Origin: Zygnema cylindricum
Lineage: Eukaryota > Streptophyta > Zygnematophyceae > Zygnematales > Zygnemataceae
Length of the DNA: 64,000 nt
Assembly: GCA_037447655.1 (NCBI GenBank)
Contig: JBBHKE010002856.1
Location: 661,565 to 725,564, forward strand
Direction of reading: 5' to 3'
The notes under the pieces were generated by a model. That model saw only the letters and a program-made list of their open reading frames with translations. It did no database searches and had not been told where the DNA came from. Shown here piece by piece: positions 12,955 to 24,633 of this stretch. Position 1 is the first letter of the stretch, and every line of letters starts with the position of its first letter. The translations under genes and the position numbers were made by a program.

Positions 12955-13871
12955 CTTTTATTTTCCGTCTCCCTCCCCCTCCCCGTCACCTCCTCACTCT
13001 CCCTTTCTCCCTCCCCTCTCCCTCTCCCCCCTCTCCCTCTCCCCCTTACCCCCACTTTCCTTCCTTTTCTCTCTTTTACCTTGTTTCTTACCTATTCTTT
13101 CTCTCCCCCCTCCCCCTGCTTTCCCCTCCCCCCCTCTCTCTCCCCTCTCCTTTTCCCCCCCCCCTCCCCCCCCTTCCCCCCCTTCCCTTCCCTTCCTTCC
13201 CCCCCCCCCCCCCCCCCACCCCCCCTTCTTTTTCTCTCCCCCACCCCTTACCTCCCCCCTTTTCTTCCCTCTTTTTATTTATTATGATATTTGGGTATAA
13301 AGGGGGTTCAGGGAGTCTAGTTTTCTCTGACTCTCCCTCTCCCTTCCCCCCTTTCCCTCCCCCCCTTCCTTGCTTCCCCCCCTCCCTCTCCTTCCCCCTT
13401 CCCCCCCTCCATTTTTTCGGTTTTTTTAGGATATTCGGGTACAAAAACAGGGGGGGGGGGGGGGGGGGGGGGGTAGAGGGAAGAGGTCCCTTCTTCATGG
13501 CCCACATGGCTGTCCCCCCGGATTTCCGAATCTCCTCGTCCGTATATTTCCGTACAACATGCTGACGTGGCAGCAGCCATGGAGGCGCAGGAGGCCCTCA
13601 AGTGAGACAAACTAGGGGGGGGGTGGGTTTTTTTATCCCTCTCCGAAACCCCCCTCAGGCCTTTTTTAAAATAAAGTAAAAAATAAAAATTAATGCCTTT
13701 TTTTTCGAATAATTAGCATTTTAACTCAGAATTACAATTCCTCTATGGAGTGCCCTTCCCCCTCGCCCTCCCCCTCCCCCCCTCCCCTCCCCCCCCCCCC
13801 CCATTGGATTTTTGTACTTTTAGTATATTTGAATTGGTATATTTAGCGAACATTTAGTATATTCTTCCCCT

Positions 13872-13922
<51 letters not shown>

Positions 13923-14408
13923 TCTCTCCCCCCTCTCCCCCTTCCCTTCCCTCTCCCTCCCCCTTCTCCTCCATGCTCTCAATCTAAACCCTCTCCTCTA
14001 TTCCATTTCCCTTTCTCTGTTTCCTCCCCCTCCCCTCCTTTTACCCCCTCTCCCCCCTTTTGTACCTTTCCCTCCCTCCCTCTCCCCCTTTCCCCTCTAT
14101 CCCTCCTTCCTCCCCTTTCCCTATTTTGTCTCTTCCCTTCTTATGTCCCTTTCCCCCTTTCCCCTCTTTCCTTATTTCGCTCCTTTCCTTATTTTGTCCC
14201 TTTCCATATTTGTCCCTTTCCCTATTTGTCCGTTCCCTATTTTGTCCTTTTCCCTATTTTGTCCCTTTCCCTATTTTGTCTCTTCCCTTCTTTTGTCCCT
14301 TTCCCCCTTTCCCCTCTTTCCTTATTTCGCTCCTTTCCCTATTTTGTCCGTTCCCTATTTTGTCCTTTCCCTATTTTGTCCCTTTCTCTATTTTGTCCTT
14401 TCCCGCAG
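12955..14408 (+). repeat. Polypyrimidine domain with long poly-C and poly-G runs
   Basis: About 1.4 kb of CCCTCC/CCTTCC-type sequence, including a poly-C run at about 13876-13919, a poly-G run at about 13450-13473 and a CCCTATTTTGTC-type repeat at about 14105-14400. It leads directly into the P450 exon acceptor at 14408. Predicted Pro/Phe-rich ORFs on either strand are artefacts. Confidence 0.9.
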
Positions 14409-17400
14409 ACCCGGGTGGCCGCCGACCAGCTCTTCCTGCTCGTTTGTATTTTTCTGGCGCTGGCCACTGCCTACGTGGCTTCACACGTGTGGTGCCAGCT
14501 GGCGGCCGTACGGAAGGGGAACAGGATCCCGGGGCCGAGGGAGACGCTGATGGGGGGGAACATGGGCCTGCTCAGGAGGGAGGGAGGGGCGGCAGCTCAC
14601 AGAGTGAGGGAAGAGGAGGAGAGAGAGGGAGGAGGAGAAGGAGAGGAGGAGGGGAGGAAGGAGGGAGGGGCAGAGATAGAGGTCTTAGGACTTTTTTGTT
14701 TCTCTTTGTGCTCTCTCTCCAATTCTTTGTATTCTCATTCCTCCCTTACTTGCCCAAGCCTTCTCTCCTCTCTCCCTACCAATATGCTCCCCTCTCCCCC
14801 CCCCCCCCCAATTCTAGAGATGTATATCTGCCGAATTCGGAATCGGTACATCGCAATTTCAGTTTATTGCAATTTCAGTTTATCGCAATATCGAGAAATT
14901 CAAAAGTCGATGTTTAATCGCCGATAATCAAACGATACTTTATTTTTTTCAACTTTTTTCCAACTCATTGACCGATACTTTTTTTCAATTTTTTAAAAAG
15001 TTAAGTCGCCAATAATCGACCGATACTTCATTTTTCTCAATTCATTAATAAGTGGAATCGCCGGTAATTGACTAGTACTTTATTTTTCTTAACTTATTAA
15101 AAACTTAGATTTTTAGGTGTAAAGCGAAGTGTAGGAAAAAATAAAAAAATGATGTATTTGCAAAAACTCGAGTACCAAAGGATTCTGTGCGAAATCTTGT
15201 GTTACAGAATTTTGAAAGTTTTTCGAACAATGTCAATGGTCAACATAAGTTTTTAGGAGATACATTCTACAGTTTTGAAGGTGTCAAACGCACTCTTTAA
15301 GGATTTTTTCAGGTGATAAATTTCCTACCTTCCCTGGAGGTCTCTTCATCATTTTCTGTTGAACGACAGAGTCAAAATTTTTACATAAAATTTAGTCGCG
15401 AATATGTCGTAACTACATACATCATCCTTCATAATTGTCAAATTGGTCGCTTCTATTCTTTAGAAGTTGATATGTTGAATTTCTGTCTATATCGTTGATA
15501 CCACGATACGTCTTTGATATATTGATGTGGATCTATTGTGTTTTCGTCATTCGCTATATTGTGGTTATCAGTGATTCGATATATCGTGATTATCGGTGAT
15601 TCGATACATCGTGATTATCCGTGATTCGATATATCGTTTTTATCAGTTATTGGATATATCGTTATTATCGGTTATTGGATATATCGTTATTATCCGTCAT
15701 TGGATATATCGTAATTATCGGTGATTTGATATATCGTTATTATCGGTTATTGGATATATTGTGATTATCGGTCATTGGATATATCGTTATTATCGGTTAT
15801 TGGATATATCGTTATTATCGGTCATTGGATATATCGTGATTATCGGTGATTTGATACATCGTGATTATCCGTGATTCGATAGATCGTTTTTATCAGTTAT
15901 TGGATATATCGTGATTATCGGTCATTGGGTATATCGTGTTTATCGGTGATTCGATATATCGTGATTATCAGTGATCCGATATATCGTTATTATCGGTCAT
16001 TGTATCTATCGTGTTTTCGTCATTCGATATATTGTGGTTATCAGTGATTAGATATATCGTGATTATCGGTGAATCGATATATTGTGATTACCAGTGTTTA
16101 GATATATCGTGATTATCGGTCATTGGATATATCGTGATTATCGGTGATTCGATATATTGTTATTATCGGTTGATCGTTATTATCAGTCATTGGATATATC
16201 GTGATTATCGGATATTGGATATATCGTGATTATCGGTGATTCGATATATCGTTATTATCGGTTATTGGGTATATCGTGATTATCGGTCATTGGGTATATC
16301 GTGATTATCGGTCATTGGGTATATCGTGATTATCGGTCATTGGATATATCGTGATTATCGGTCATTGGGTATATCGTGATTATCGGTCATTGGGTATATC
16401 GTGATTATCGGTGATTCGATATATCGTGATTATCGGTGATTCGATATCGTGATTGTCGGTGATTTGATATATCGTTATTATCGGTTATTGGATATATCGT
16501 GATTATCGGTCATTGGATATATCGCATGTCGCATTGATATGTTGGTTCTTGAGACTGTTAAAACTAGAACTTATTGATTATCCTTTCGATATACATCACT
16601 ACCCAATTCTAAACTTTGAATTGCAACCCAGCGTATACTTTTCCCTCAGAGGTACACAATCGTGTATAAAAGCCACGTGCAAAAACTATTTCAGCAACTG
16701 TAACAAGTGCCCTCAAAATTTTAGAGTACCAAATATTCGCATTCAAAGTTTTTTTTGCCTGTGGAAAAAAATAAAAAAAAAGAAATTCGTGGCAATCATG
16801 TAGAAATGTACGTACCGGCAAAGCGAAAGAGAATTTCGAGCGTAAGAATTTCACTGTTATGATTTTTTTTTCAATTTTTTTTGGATTGGCGACATAATTT
16901 GAGGGTTAAAATATGTTATCCCTTCCAGTTTTTTGAGCATGCGTGACAACTGATAACCTATTTTCTTTTAAAAAGTTCCTGATTGATATTCCACTGATTT
17001 GTGTATGTTTGTCTGTGAGGCACAAAAGTACGACTTTAAACCTTTTTCGATACGTCAGAAACATTTATATTTAAAATACATTTAGATTTAAAACACATTT
17101 AGATTTAGAACGCATCTATATTTAAAACACATTTAGATTAAAAACACATTTATATTTAAAACATTTATATATAAAACTCATTTAGATCTAAAACACATTT
17201 AGATTTAAAACACGTTTAGATTTAAAACACATTTAGATTTAAACACATTTATACTTAAAACATTTACATTTAATTACATAGCAAATTCGAAATTGACCCT
17301 CGTTGATATTGTTTTCACTATTCCGAAATTTCCAAAATAGAAAACTAGTTTAATTTACAAAATAAAATAAAATTATAATAAAATTGGGGAAAAAACGTTG

Positions 17401-18217
17401 AAACTTCAACACTGCTACCCTTTCCAATTCCCTCCCCTCAACCTTTTCTTTCTCTCTCCCTCCCTCTCTCCCCGGGTCTCCTCCTCTTCTCCGTCCAATT
17501 CAGAGACGTCCTTCCCGTCCTATATCTCCGTCCTTTCTTTTCATATACACTCCCTCCTCCCCCCTCCCCCTCCCTCCCCCTCCCTCATTCTACATTTCCC
17601 CCCTAATCCTGCATTTTCTCACCCTTCTCTCTCTCTCTCTCCCTCTCTCTCTCTCACTCGCTCTCTCTCTCTCTCCGTCTCTCTCCTTCCACATCTTGGA
17701 CGTCCATACAGTCACCCTGTGGCTGTCCCTTCCCTCCCCCCCTTCTAACCCACTCCCTCCCTTCCCCACCTTCTAACCCCCTCCCTCCCTCCCTTCCTCC
17801 CCCCCTTCTAACCCCCTCCCTTCCTTCCCCACCTTCTACACCCCCCCCCCCCCTCTCCCCCCCCCCCCCCCCCCCGGTGTCCTCCCCTCCCTCCCCCCCC
17901 TCCCCGGCCCTGTGGTCCGGCTCTGGCTGGGCCCCCCCCTGGGGCCTCTCTGGGGGGGGGGAGGGAGAGAGAGAGGGAGGCTTCTAGTGAGCGTAAGGGA
18001 GGCAGGGATGGCGAAGGAGGCGCTAATGGGGGCGAGGGATAGGCCCCAGGCTCCGGGGGGAGGGGTAGAGGGAGAGGCGCTCAACAGCATGGTGTTTGGA
18101 TCGGAGGCGGAGGTAAAACATAGAGAGGTAGAGGGAGAAGGGGAGGGAGGGAGGGAGGGAGAGGTGGGCGGAGAGGGGGAGAGGGGAGGGGAGAGAGAGA
18201 GGGAGGGGGAGGGAGAG

Positions 18218-18266
<49 letters not shown>

Positions 18267-18284
18267 GGGGGGGGGGGGGGAGAA

Positions 18285-18325
<41 letters not shown>

Positions 18326-20954
18326 GTGGGTGGGGGCGGAGGATGGTGGACGGAATGGAATCAGGGGAAACTGAAGGATCTTTTTTCGACACCATTGAAA
18401 ACAAGATCCTCCACCATAGTGGGAGAGAGGTTTTCGAAAGAATTTATGGAAAAAGTCGAGAAAAAAGAAGAAGTCGATCTCCGAAAACTTTGCCGAAAAA
18501 TGGTAACGGGAATTCTCGGAGCCTCGATTTACGGAGAACTTTTTTTAGACTCTCCTCTTTTTACCGAATTGAGCGACTTAATTTCCGAAGTTGCGAATGG
18601 ACAACAAACTTTTTGGAGCTCGATTATCGTACCTTTTTGGAGTACATGGTACAAAAAGTACAAAAAGGACACGGCTCGACTGAAAGAAGTCGCCGAGGAG
18701 CTTTTGGAGTTGGGAATTCGATCCGTCGAAGAATCAAAAAATTCGAAAGATTCAAAAGATACGAAAGGAAAAGAACAAACACCGGAGCTTTTGTATGCGG
18801 AAACAAATCGTCGGGCAGCTTTAAAAGAAGTTTCGGAGGAGTTTATTAAAGCGATGTTGGCAGAACAAACGGTGTTGGGAGAAAAACTTTATTCGAGGGA
18901 GACAGCGAGTAGGGGAGCGATGTCGTTAATGTTTCACGGATGTCTCACGACATCGGCTCTCTTGACAAGAGCGTTCCTCTACCTCGCCCAGTATCCGGGA
19001 CATCAAGCAAGGGTAAGGAAAAGGGAACGAACTCTTTCTCTCTCTGTCTGTCTGTCTCTCTCTGTCTCTGTCCTGTCTCTCCCCTCTCTCCTTCCTGCCT
19101 ATTTCTTCCTTCCTTCTGTGTTTTCCATATCCCCTCCCATCCACACAAATCGACACGGCCTTTATGATCTTCCGTTGACGAGATCTTACCTCTGTTATAG
19201 GGTTCTTCGGCGATTGCTTGCACGACCCTTCCGTAGTCTCCTCCCCTCAACCGCTACTGAAGAGATGCTCTGTGGACCACGGTAAGGATCTCTCTCTCCC
19301 TCTCCCTCTCCCTCTCCCTCTCCCTCTCCCTCTCAACGATTTTGAAGAATCGATCTTCACCGTCCGATCGACCTTTTGTTGGGTAACATATATCTACGAA
19401 ATGTATATATATATATATATTTTTATTTTTTTTGCGCTTTCTCTAAATAGATATGGCAATGAGAGGAAAAAAATGCCCAAAATAATACCAATAATAAAAA
19501 TGCCCATTATCCCATAATGGATATAATGGGGGTTTTGCCCTTTGGCAATACTGCTTCAAGGGAATTTGACCGCAAACAAGTCCTACAAATATGACGTCAG
19601 AAATTCCCACTGAGCCAAATATGATGACCTCAACATTTTGTCGCATTGGTTGCGACGTGTTGTTATAGAGCGTGACGACACGTCGCAAATTTGTGACACA
19701 ATGTGGAAGGACCAGGAGTGCATAAAAAATATAAAAGCCGGCAAAGCCAAAGGTGCTTTCTCGGTTCCTTACCTAAATAGTATGATCTTTGACTTTGTCG
19801 AACTCTATAAAGCATTAATTACTTGGTACGCTATGCCGGTTTGTATCCGTTTTGTTGAAAAGTAATTAGTATAATACCCATAGTGTAAAAATGAGCCCGA
19901 GTTAGGTGGAAGCTTTGTCGCAAAACAACAAAGCAAAAACCAATGTAACTTAACAAAACCGTTAAAGTAAAGGGTCAAGTATCGCGATATTGTTTATCCG
20001 CACATCGAACTAATTTATTGGTGAAATATCGCGACCATTTTCTCTTCGATGTATTGAAACAATGTATCAGTTATCGGAAAGAGGCTACTATTCACAACAA
20101 TAGCATTTTTGGATTAGGTGGTTTGGGATTTTAAAGAATTTGAAGTTCAAAACTTTGGGCACTTAGACATTGGAATATCATATCTACACTCCCTTCCAAT
20201 TCACATACATTTTCCATTCCCTAGTCATATCTATTACACAGTCTAACACTAAGTGTATGATACTAATAGAATTAATAGATACGCTTCGTTACGAAAACAC
20301 TCATTCATCATCTTTTTTTTCTTCTCGCTCCTTTTGTTTTTTTCTTTGTTCATTATTCTTTTCCCTTCAGATTTGAGAGTTGGAGACTATATTATCCCTG
20401 CGGGAGCCATAATTGCGATTCCCACCGAAGATTTTCAAAAAGAATCAGAAATTTGGGGACCCGAGCCGGAAGAATTCAATCCAGTCCGGTTTTTAAAACG
20501 ACAAACTCGAAATTCCGAAGGAGTTCGAGTTGTAACTATGGCCCAAAGTTTTACTGCGGCGAAAAAAAACGCGGAAGGGTGGAGAGGAGCTGCTTTAACT
20601 CAAGGAAATCCGGGACCAAAATTGGATACAAATGGGATTTTAGGAACGGAATCGAGAGGACACGATCCTCGATTTGGAATTGAAGGAGGTGGGAGAATTC
20701 GTAGAAATGCAGATTGTTATGCTTTTGTCGATCCCGGAGCCGGACCTCATTTTCTTCTTTTTGGGGCCGGACCAAGATCTTGCGTGGGAAAACAATTCGC
20801 TCTTCATCTCGTTCGAGGAATTTTGGCGACGATTTTTCAAAAGTTCGCAGTCGAATTTAGTCCCGGGAGTGACCCAGACCCGACTCTCACGATCGAGGAA
20901 CTTATGCTAAATTTTTCTCCGAGTCCATCGCTTATTTTCATACCTCGGCGATAA
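14409..20954 (+). CDS. Cytochrome P450 (multi-exon; some exons unresolved)
   Basis: Plant-type P450: a haem monooxygenase, expected on the ER membrane with a cytochrome P450 reductase. Supported exons are 14409-14603, about 17905-18112, 18365-19012, 19201-19281 and 20371-20954. Exon one carries a membrane helix (DQLFLLVCIFLALATAY) and a proline-rich hinge (RIPGPRETL). Exon two reads GPVVRLWLGPP...LLVSVREAG, the N-terminal beta region. Exon three holds helices C to I and the I-helix FHGCLTTS. The last exon has IPAGAI, the PERF-like FNPVRF and the haem loop FGAGPRSCVG with its cysteine, then ends PSLIFIPRR-stop. A tentative first exon, MEAQEALK at 13579, does not splice in phase. Exon two lacks a clear acceptor because it follows poly-C. 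About 80 residues separate FNPVRF from the haem loop, longer than usual. The K-helix ExxR is not in a clean frame (see findings), so this may be a pseudogene or contain assembly errors. I do not assign a CYP family. Confidence 0.8.
15525..16530 (+). repeat. 25-bp minisatellite
   Basis: About 40 tandem units of the form GATATATCGTGATTATCGGT followed by CATTG, GATTC or TATTG. Unit length is mostly 25, with occasional shorter units. It lies inside the P450 intron and is AT-rich with regularly spaced TATATCG. Confidence 0.95.
17065..17275 (+). repeat. 17-bp tandem repeat
   Basis: Repeats of ACATTTAGATTTAAAAC with small variations (ATATTT for AGATTT), about a dozen copies. Confidence 0.85.
17400..17880 (+). 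repeat. Polypyrimidine tract with CCCTCC units
   Basis: CT-rich sequence with a repeated CCTTCTAACCCCCTCCCTCC-type unit and poly-C runs directly before the second P450 exon. No AG acceptor is visible near the start of that exon, which suggests missing or misassembled bases. Confidence 0.8.
18117..18345 (+). repeat. Purine tract with very long poly-G
   Basis: GGGAGG-type repeats followed by more than 100 bases almost entirely G, broken only by a few A. It fills the short intron between P450 exons ending 18112 and starting 18365. Confidence 0.95.
19290..20370 (+). other. P450 last intron
   Basis: Begins GTAAGGATC at 19282, ends TTCCCTTCAG at 20370. It contains CTCTCC repeats, a TA microsatellite and an ORF at 19638-19865. 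That ORF superficially resembles a P450 K-helix region but does not splice in frame. Confidence 0.7.
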
Positions 20955-23033
20955 AAAAAACTCGGTGATGAAAAAAAAAATTGAAATATTGGAAAAATTG
21001 TAAAGAGGTTTTGAAAGAATGAATGGATGGATGATTCTTTTTTTTGCTTGCGGAGGAGATAAAAGGGAGTGTTTTCAAACGGCAAAATGTCATGGAAAAG
21101 TAGGGGAGAGTGGGGGGAGAGGAAGGGAGAGGGAGGGGAAGACAATTTCAAGGAGACAATTTTTTTTTTGGTGAGCTTCAATCAACGAAATTATAAGTTC
21201 TGCCAACTTTTTTGGAGTAAGGAAAACCGTTTATCTTATTCCGTAATATGGTGGGAGGGGAGGAGAGGAGAAGAGAGAAAGTGGGAGGGAGAGGGAGAAA
21301 AAGGGATGTTAATTCTTTTCTTTGTGAGCTTTAAAAGAAGGATTTCGGAATCGTTACAATATATGTTGGAGTTTCGGATAGCCATTCATAATTTTCCATC
21401 ATTTTAAATCCTCTGATTCGATCGTTTTTGTATATTTTTTTCATTTTCTTTTTCATTTTCTTTTTCGGAAAGTCGATGAAGGAAAAAAAGAGAAAAAATG
21501 GGGAAAAAAGGGGAAAGAATTGGTTACGAGATTTGTGACGATGTTATTGATTTTCGACTTTTGAACGAGAAAATGGAGTTCACTTTATCGAATTTTGCTA
21601 TCTTTTTTTTCTAAACTTTTGGGTGGTTGTTTTCAAGTGCTCACATGAGAAGTCTCTAAACTTTTTTAAGCAATTTTTTCTGGAGTGTAGAGGAATCCTC
21701 ATGAAGACTTTCTTGCTTTTCGACATATGCTTTTTTTTAGTCTCAGGCATCAAACAAAAATCGAAGCGTTTTCTTTTTTCTTTTTTCTTTGGTTTACTCG
21801 AAATAGTTTTTTCCGATTTGGTGTAGGAAAATCGGCAAAGCTTAGCTCTTTTTTTTTTTTTCCCTTCCATTTTTTTTTTCTTTTTCCCATTTGTTGGTAA
21901 TAGCGATTTGCATAGGATTTCTCCGTCGCAGTTTTTGCTCTTTTGTCTTTTAGTGGCAGTGGGCTTTATGTACGGAGAGGTCAAAAACCCCAAAATCTTG
22001 TTGGAGGACCTCAAGCTGTGTGGGAGAAGTAGCAATTTACTTTTGACATTATTATTTGGGTAGGAAAATTATATTTTACATGATTGAAACTAAAATTGAA
22101 ACTCAGTGAAAAAAATTAAATCGAGAGTGAAAGAAAGCTATTATGTTTACTATTGTCTTTTTTTTAGTGTTGAACTAAAAAGTTGTTCGTGGCTTTGTGG
22201 ACTTTGTTGTAAATATAAAGTTTCGAATCTCGGATTTTTTTTTTTTTTAAAAGTAAAGATAACTAGAATGTCAATGTGATTGATGATGTATATTTTTTTG
22301 TTCCCAAAGAATCATTTTAGTTCTACATTGTTTGTTGAATTTTGACTAGAATGTATTTAAATGCATCCCTCAAAAGAGTAAAAAGAGGTAAAAAGCGTGA
22401 AAAACTACTTTGTTATGTAGTTATTCTGTTAGTTGAAACAAAACTATGTACATTTATATTAACATTTACTTTACAAACATCTGAGCTTTATACATCAACT
22501 CATTCCGATCCACAGTTAATTTTGTTTTTGCCTTACTATTCTTTCCTTCTGTTTTCCGTTTTTTTGTTCCCGTGTGCCATCGTGATTTCTTAATAAAGTT
22601 TTACTAGCAATTACAGTTTTTGATTCCAGTGTTGAAGACTGATTGGAGGAGATTAACTTCTCTATTTAACTACTATGGATGTTTCATTGCCCACCTTCTA
22701 GTCTCCCTTTTTGTTTCTCTCCCTCTACCGAATTCATTTCTGACTTTATTTTTTGAATCTATTTTTTAACGTATTCTTTTCCTCCCATTTCTTTGACGGC
22801 TGTCCTTTTTTCTCCCCCCTAGTTATTGAGCCCAACTAAGCGTGTACAAGAATTACTTTTTAAAACGGTTGCCGCTCCGATTCGATCCGAGCTTCTCGAG
22901 ACGCTTCCATTTGCCTTTTCTTCCTCCGGTTTTCTCTCTTGCGTGGGCCTTAATTCCAATGTTATGGTGATGGTTACTTTTATTTTTACTTATATTTTTA
23001 CCATCGTTTGTCTCATGCCTCATTAGTTGACCA

Positions 23034-23351
23034 GTACACCATGTATCGCTATTGGTGTTAATGTTTTTTTCGCCACTTAAGACATTTTCTCTGTGCACAC
23101 TTGTCGGATTGTTCATCTGATGGTTGCGATTGAAAGGCAAAAAAAACTTCATTTCTTTTGCCTTGCTTTTCTGTTTTGCCTACTTCCCTCCACATGTAAT
23201 TTTTCAGTTTTGGCATTGCCGCCTTTTTTTGTTCCCATGGACTCAAATGGTTTACCATTTTTTAATAATTATTTGTCCTTCGATTGGCGGTTTCCAACAG
23301 TGATTTAAGAAGCGAAAAAAAACCTTTCACTAATAGCGATACACGGTGTAC
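23034..23351. mobile_element. GTACACC-family MITE carrying a nested repeat
   Basis: The ends are GTACACCATGTATCGCTATT and its inverse AATAGCGATACACGGTGTAC. Subterminal CGCCACTTAAGACATTTTCT and the GGTTGCGATTGAAAGG core match the elements at 58.5 and 58.7 kb. Between the halves, about 23136-23275 is a separate repeat that also occurs, inverted, at 43843-43945. Confidence 0.7.
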
Positions 23352-24289
23352 TCGCCAGTTTAGCCTTTGCCTCCCTGGCGTCCATTTGGTTTTATATCTC
23401 CCATGGGAAAGAGATGATTCATTGTCACGACAATATTCAAGTAACTATTGCAGAAATATATTATACTATAGGCATGATTTTCCAATCATTTAAAGTCATC
23501 GTCACGATTGTATTGTTGTCTACCATATGATAAAATAAAGAACAAAGTTTATTAGTAAAACATGATGGTAAATAAATGGGAATCATAGAAGGCGGCAAAA
23601 GGGAGCAACAATAGAAACCTAACAACGAGTAAATCTTTGTTGATAATTACCAAACCATACCCCAACATGAACCAAAAGACCTAAATCGGGACGAGTGGCT
23701 CACGCCATCACAATACGACGGTCATAGGATAGTTTTTGTTGCATCATTTTATCACGAGTAAACATATTTTCACTTTTTTTTTTTCCCTCTGACAATCTTT
23801 CACCTACCTTTGGTCCAGTTGAAGTTATCAGCTGTTCTTTTTCTTTTAAAGGAATACAACAAGGAATATATTCCTAATTATTCAAGGTTCTTTCAGATTC
23901 ACGACGGCTATATGCCATACTATTTACGGATGATAACGGCAAAGAATCTCCGTTTTCGCCGGTATTTATTCAAAATCACAAACGACACGCATGTTTAGAG
24001 ATAAAAACTGCTTTGGTAAGTTCAATTTTGCACCAGCTTTCAATTATTTTGTGTCAAAAATGTCGTGACATTACAAGGCAAATAATTTCCACAAAAAAGC
24101 TTATCATGGAAAATCACAAAATGGCTTCTTACCAATTCTACCAAAACAGGCGGTGAATAAATTGATACTAAAATACTGTTGAGAAAGGCATTTTGGAAAA
24201 GTGGATAACGAGTGAAATTTTAAAAGGTTGAGCTTTCACTGTATGATTTCCTATCCATTGACATAGGTTTTCGTTTTTTTGTCGGTCCC

Positions 24290-24352
24290 ATGTACGCGGA
24301 TGGTTTGCCATCACGCGGATGGTTTGCCATCACGCGGATGGTTTGCCATCAC
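24290..24352 (+). repeat. Three tandem copies of an 18-19-bp unit
   Basis: ACGCGGATGGTTTGCCATC occurs three times in succession. The GATGGTTTGCCATC core resembles the AATGGTTTACCATT end of the nested repeat at 23.2 kb. Confidence 0.85.
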
Positions 24353-24633
24353 GCTTTCTTCCTAAAGTCTTACTCATTTATTTGTTAACTCTTTCAAACT
24401 ATCTACTTTTGATACCTTCGACATCCTTCCAAAAGGTTTGTACTATCTGCATTAAAGTACTTCAAATGTGCTTGAACTTAGAGCAGAAAAAGTGGATTAT
24501 TTATACAAACTTGACCGCGGAGGTACGGATTGGATCACATTGGGAGTGATAATTAGTGTTGAACTCAACTATCAGTAACGATTTAGTATAACAACAACCG
24601 AGAATTCTTGGAATAGAGCCACTGTATAAGTGT

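Larger units (their letters stand above)
14604..17900 (+). other. Long P450 intron region with repeats
   Basis: Between the first and second supported P450 exons. It contains degenerate CGATAAT-type sequence, the 25-bp minisatellite, a 17-bp repeat and about 500 bases of CT/C-rich sequence. One short exon of the P450 is expected here but could not be placed. Confidence 0.6.
20955..24633. other. Intergenic region between P450 and NEDD1-like genes
   Basis: AT-rich with purine-rich stretches at 21100-21300, one MITE at 23034-23351 and a short tandem repeat at 24290-24352. No gene is recognised. Confidence 0.6.

Noticed and set aside
12930-13565. Long Pro/Ser/Phe-rich ORFs on both strands
   Set aside because: Pure consequence of polypyrimidine DNA lacking stop codons; no protein-like composition or domains.
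13579-13602. P450 first exon MEAQEALK
   Set aside because: Attractive as an N-terminus, but its only GT donor leaves two bases and the next exon needs none, so it is not included in the gene span.
14060-14917. 285-codon ORF across the polypyrimidine tract
   Set aside because: It reads the P450 exon region in the wrong frame; the other frame gives the membrane helix and PGPRETL hinge.
15525-16530. CRISPR-like array
   Set aside because: Contiguous 25-bp tandem units without unique spacers, in an intron of a plant gene; it is a minisatellite.
18081-18404. Poly-proline ORF on the minus strand
   Set aside because: Complement of the poly-G tract; artefact.
19638-19865. ORF resembling a P450 K-helix with DFVE in place of ExxR (YLNSMIFDFVELYK...MPVCIRF)
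   Set aside because: It cannot be spliced in phase to the exon at 20371, while CACG|GTAAGG at 19281 joins that exon perfectly and gives the expected CSVDHDLRVGDY sequence. The resemblance is probably chance in repeat-derived intron sequence.
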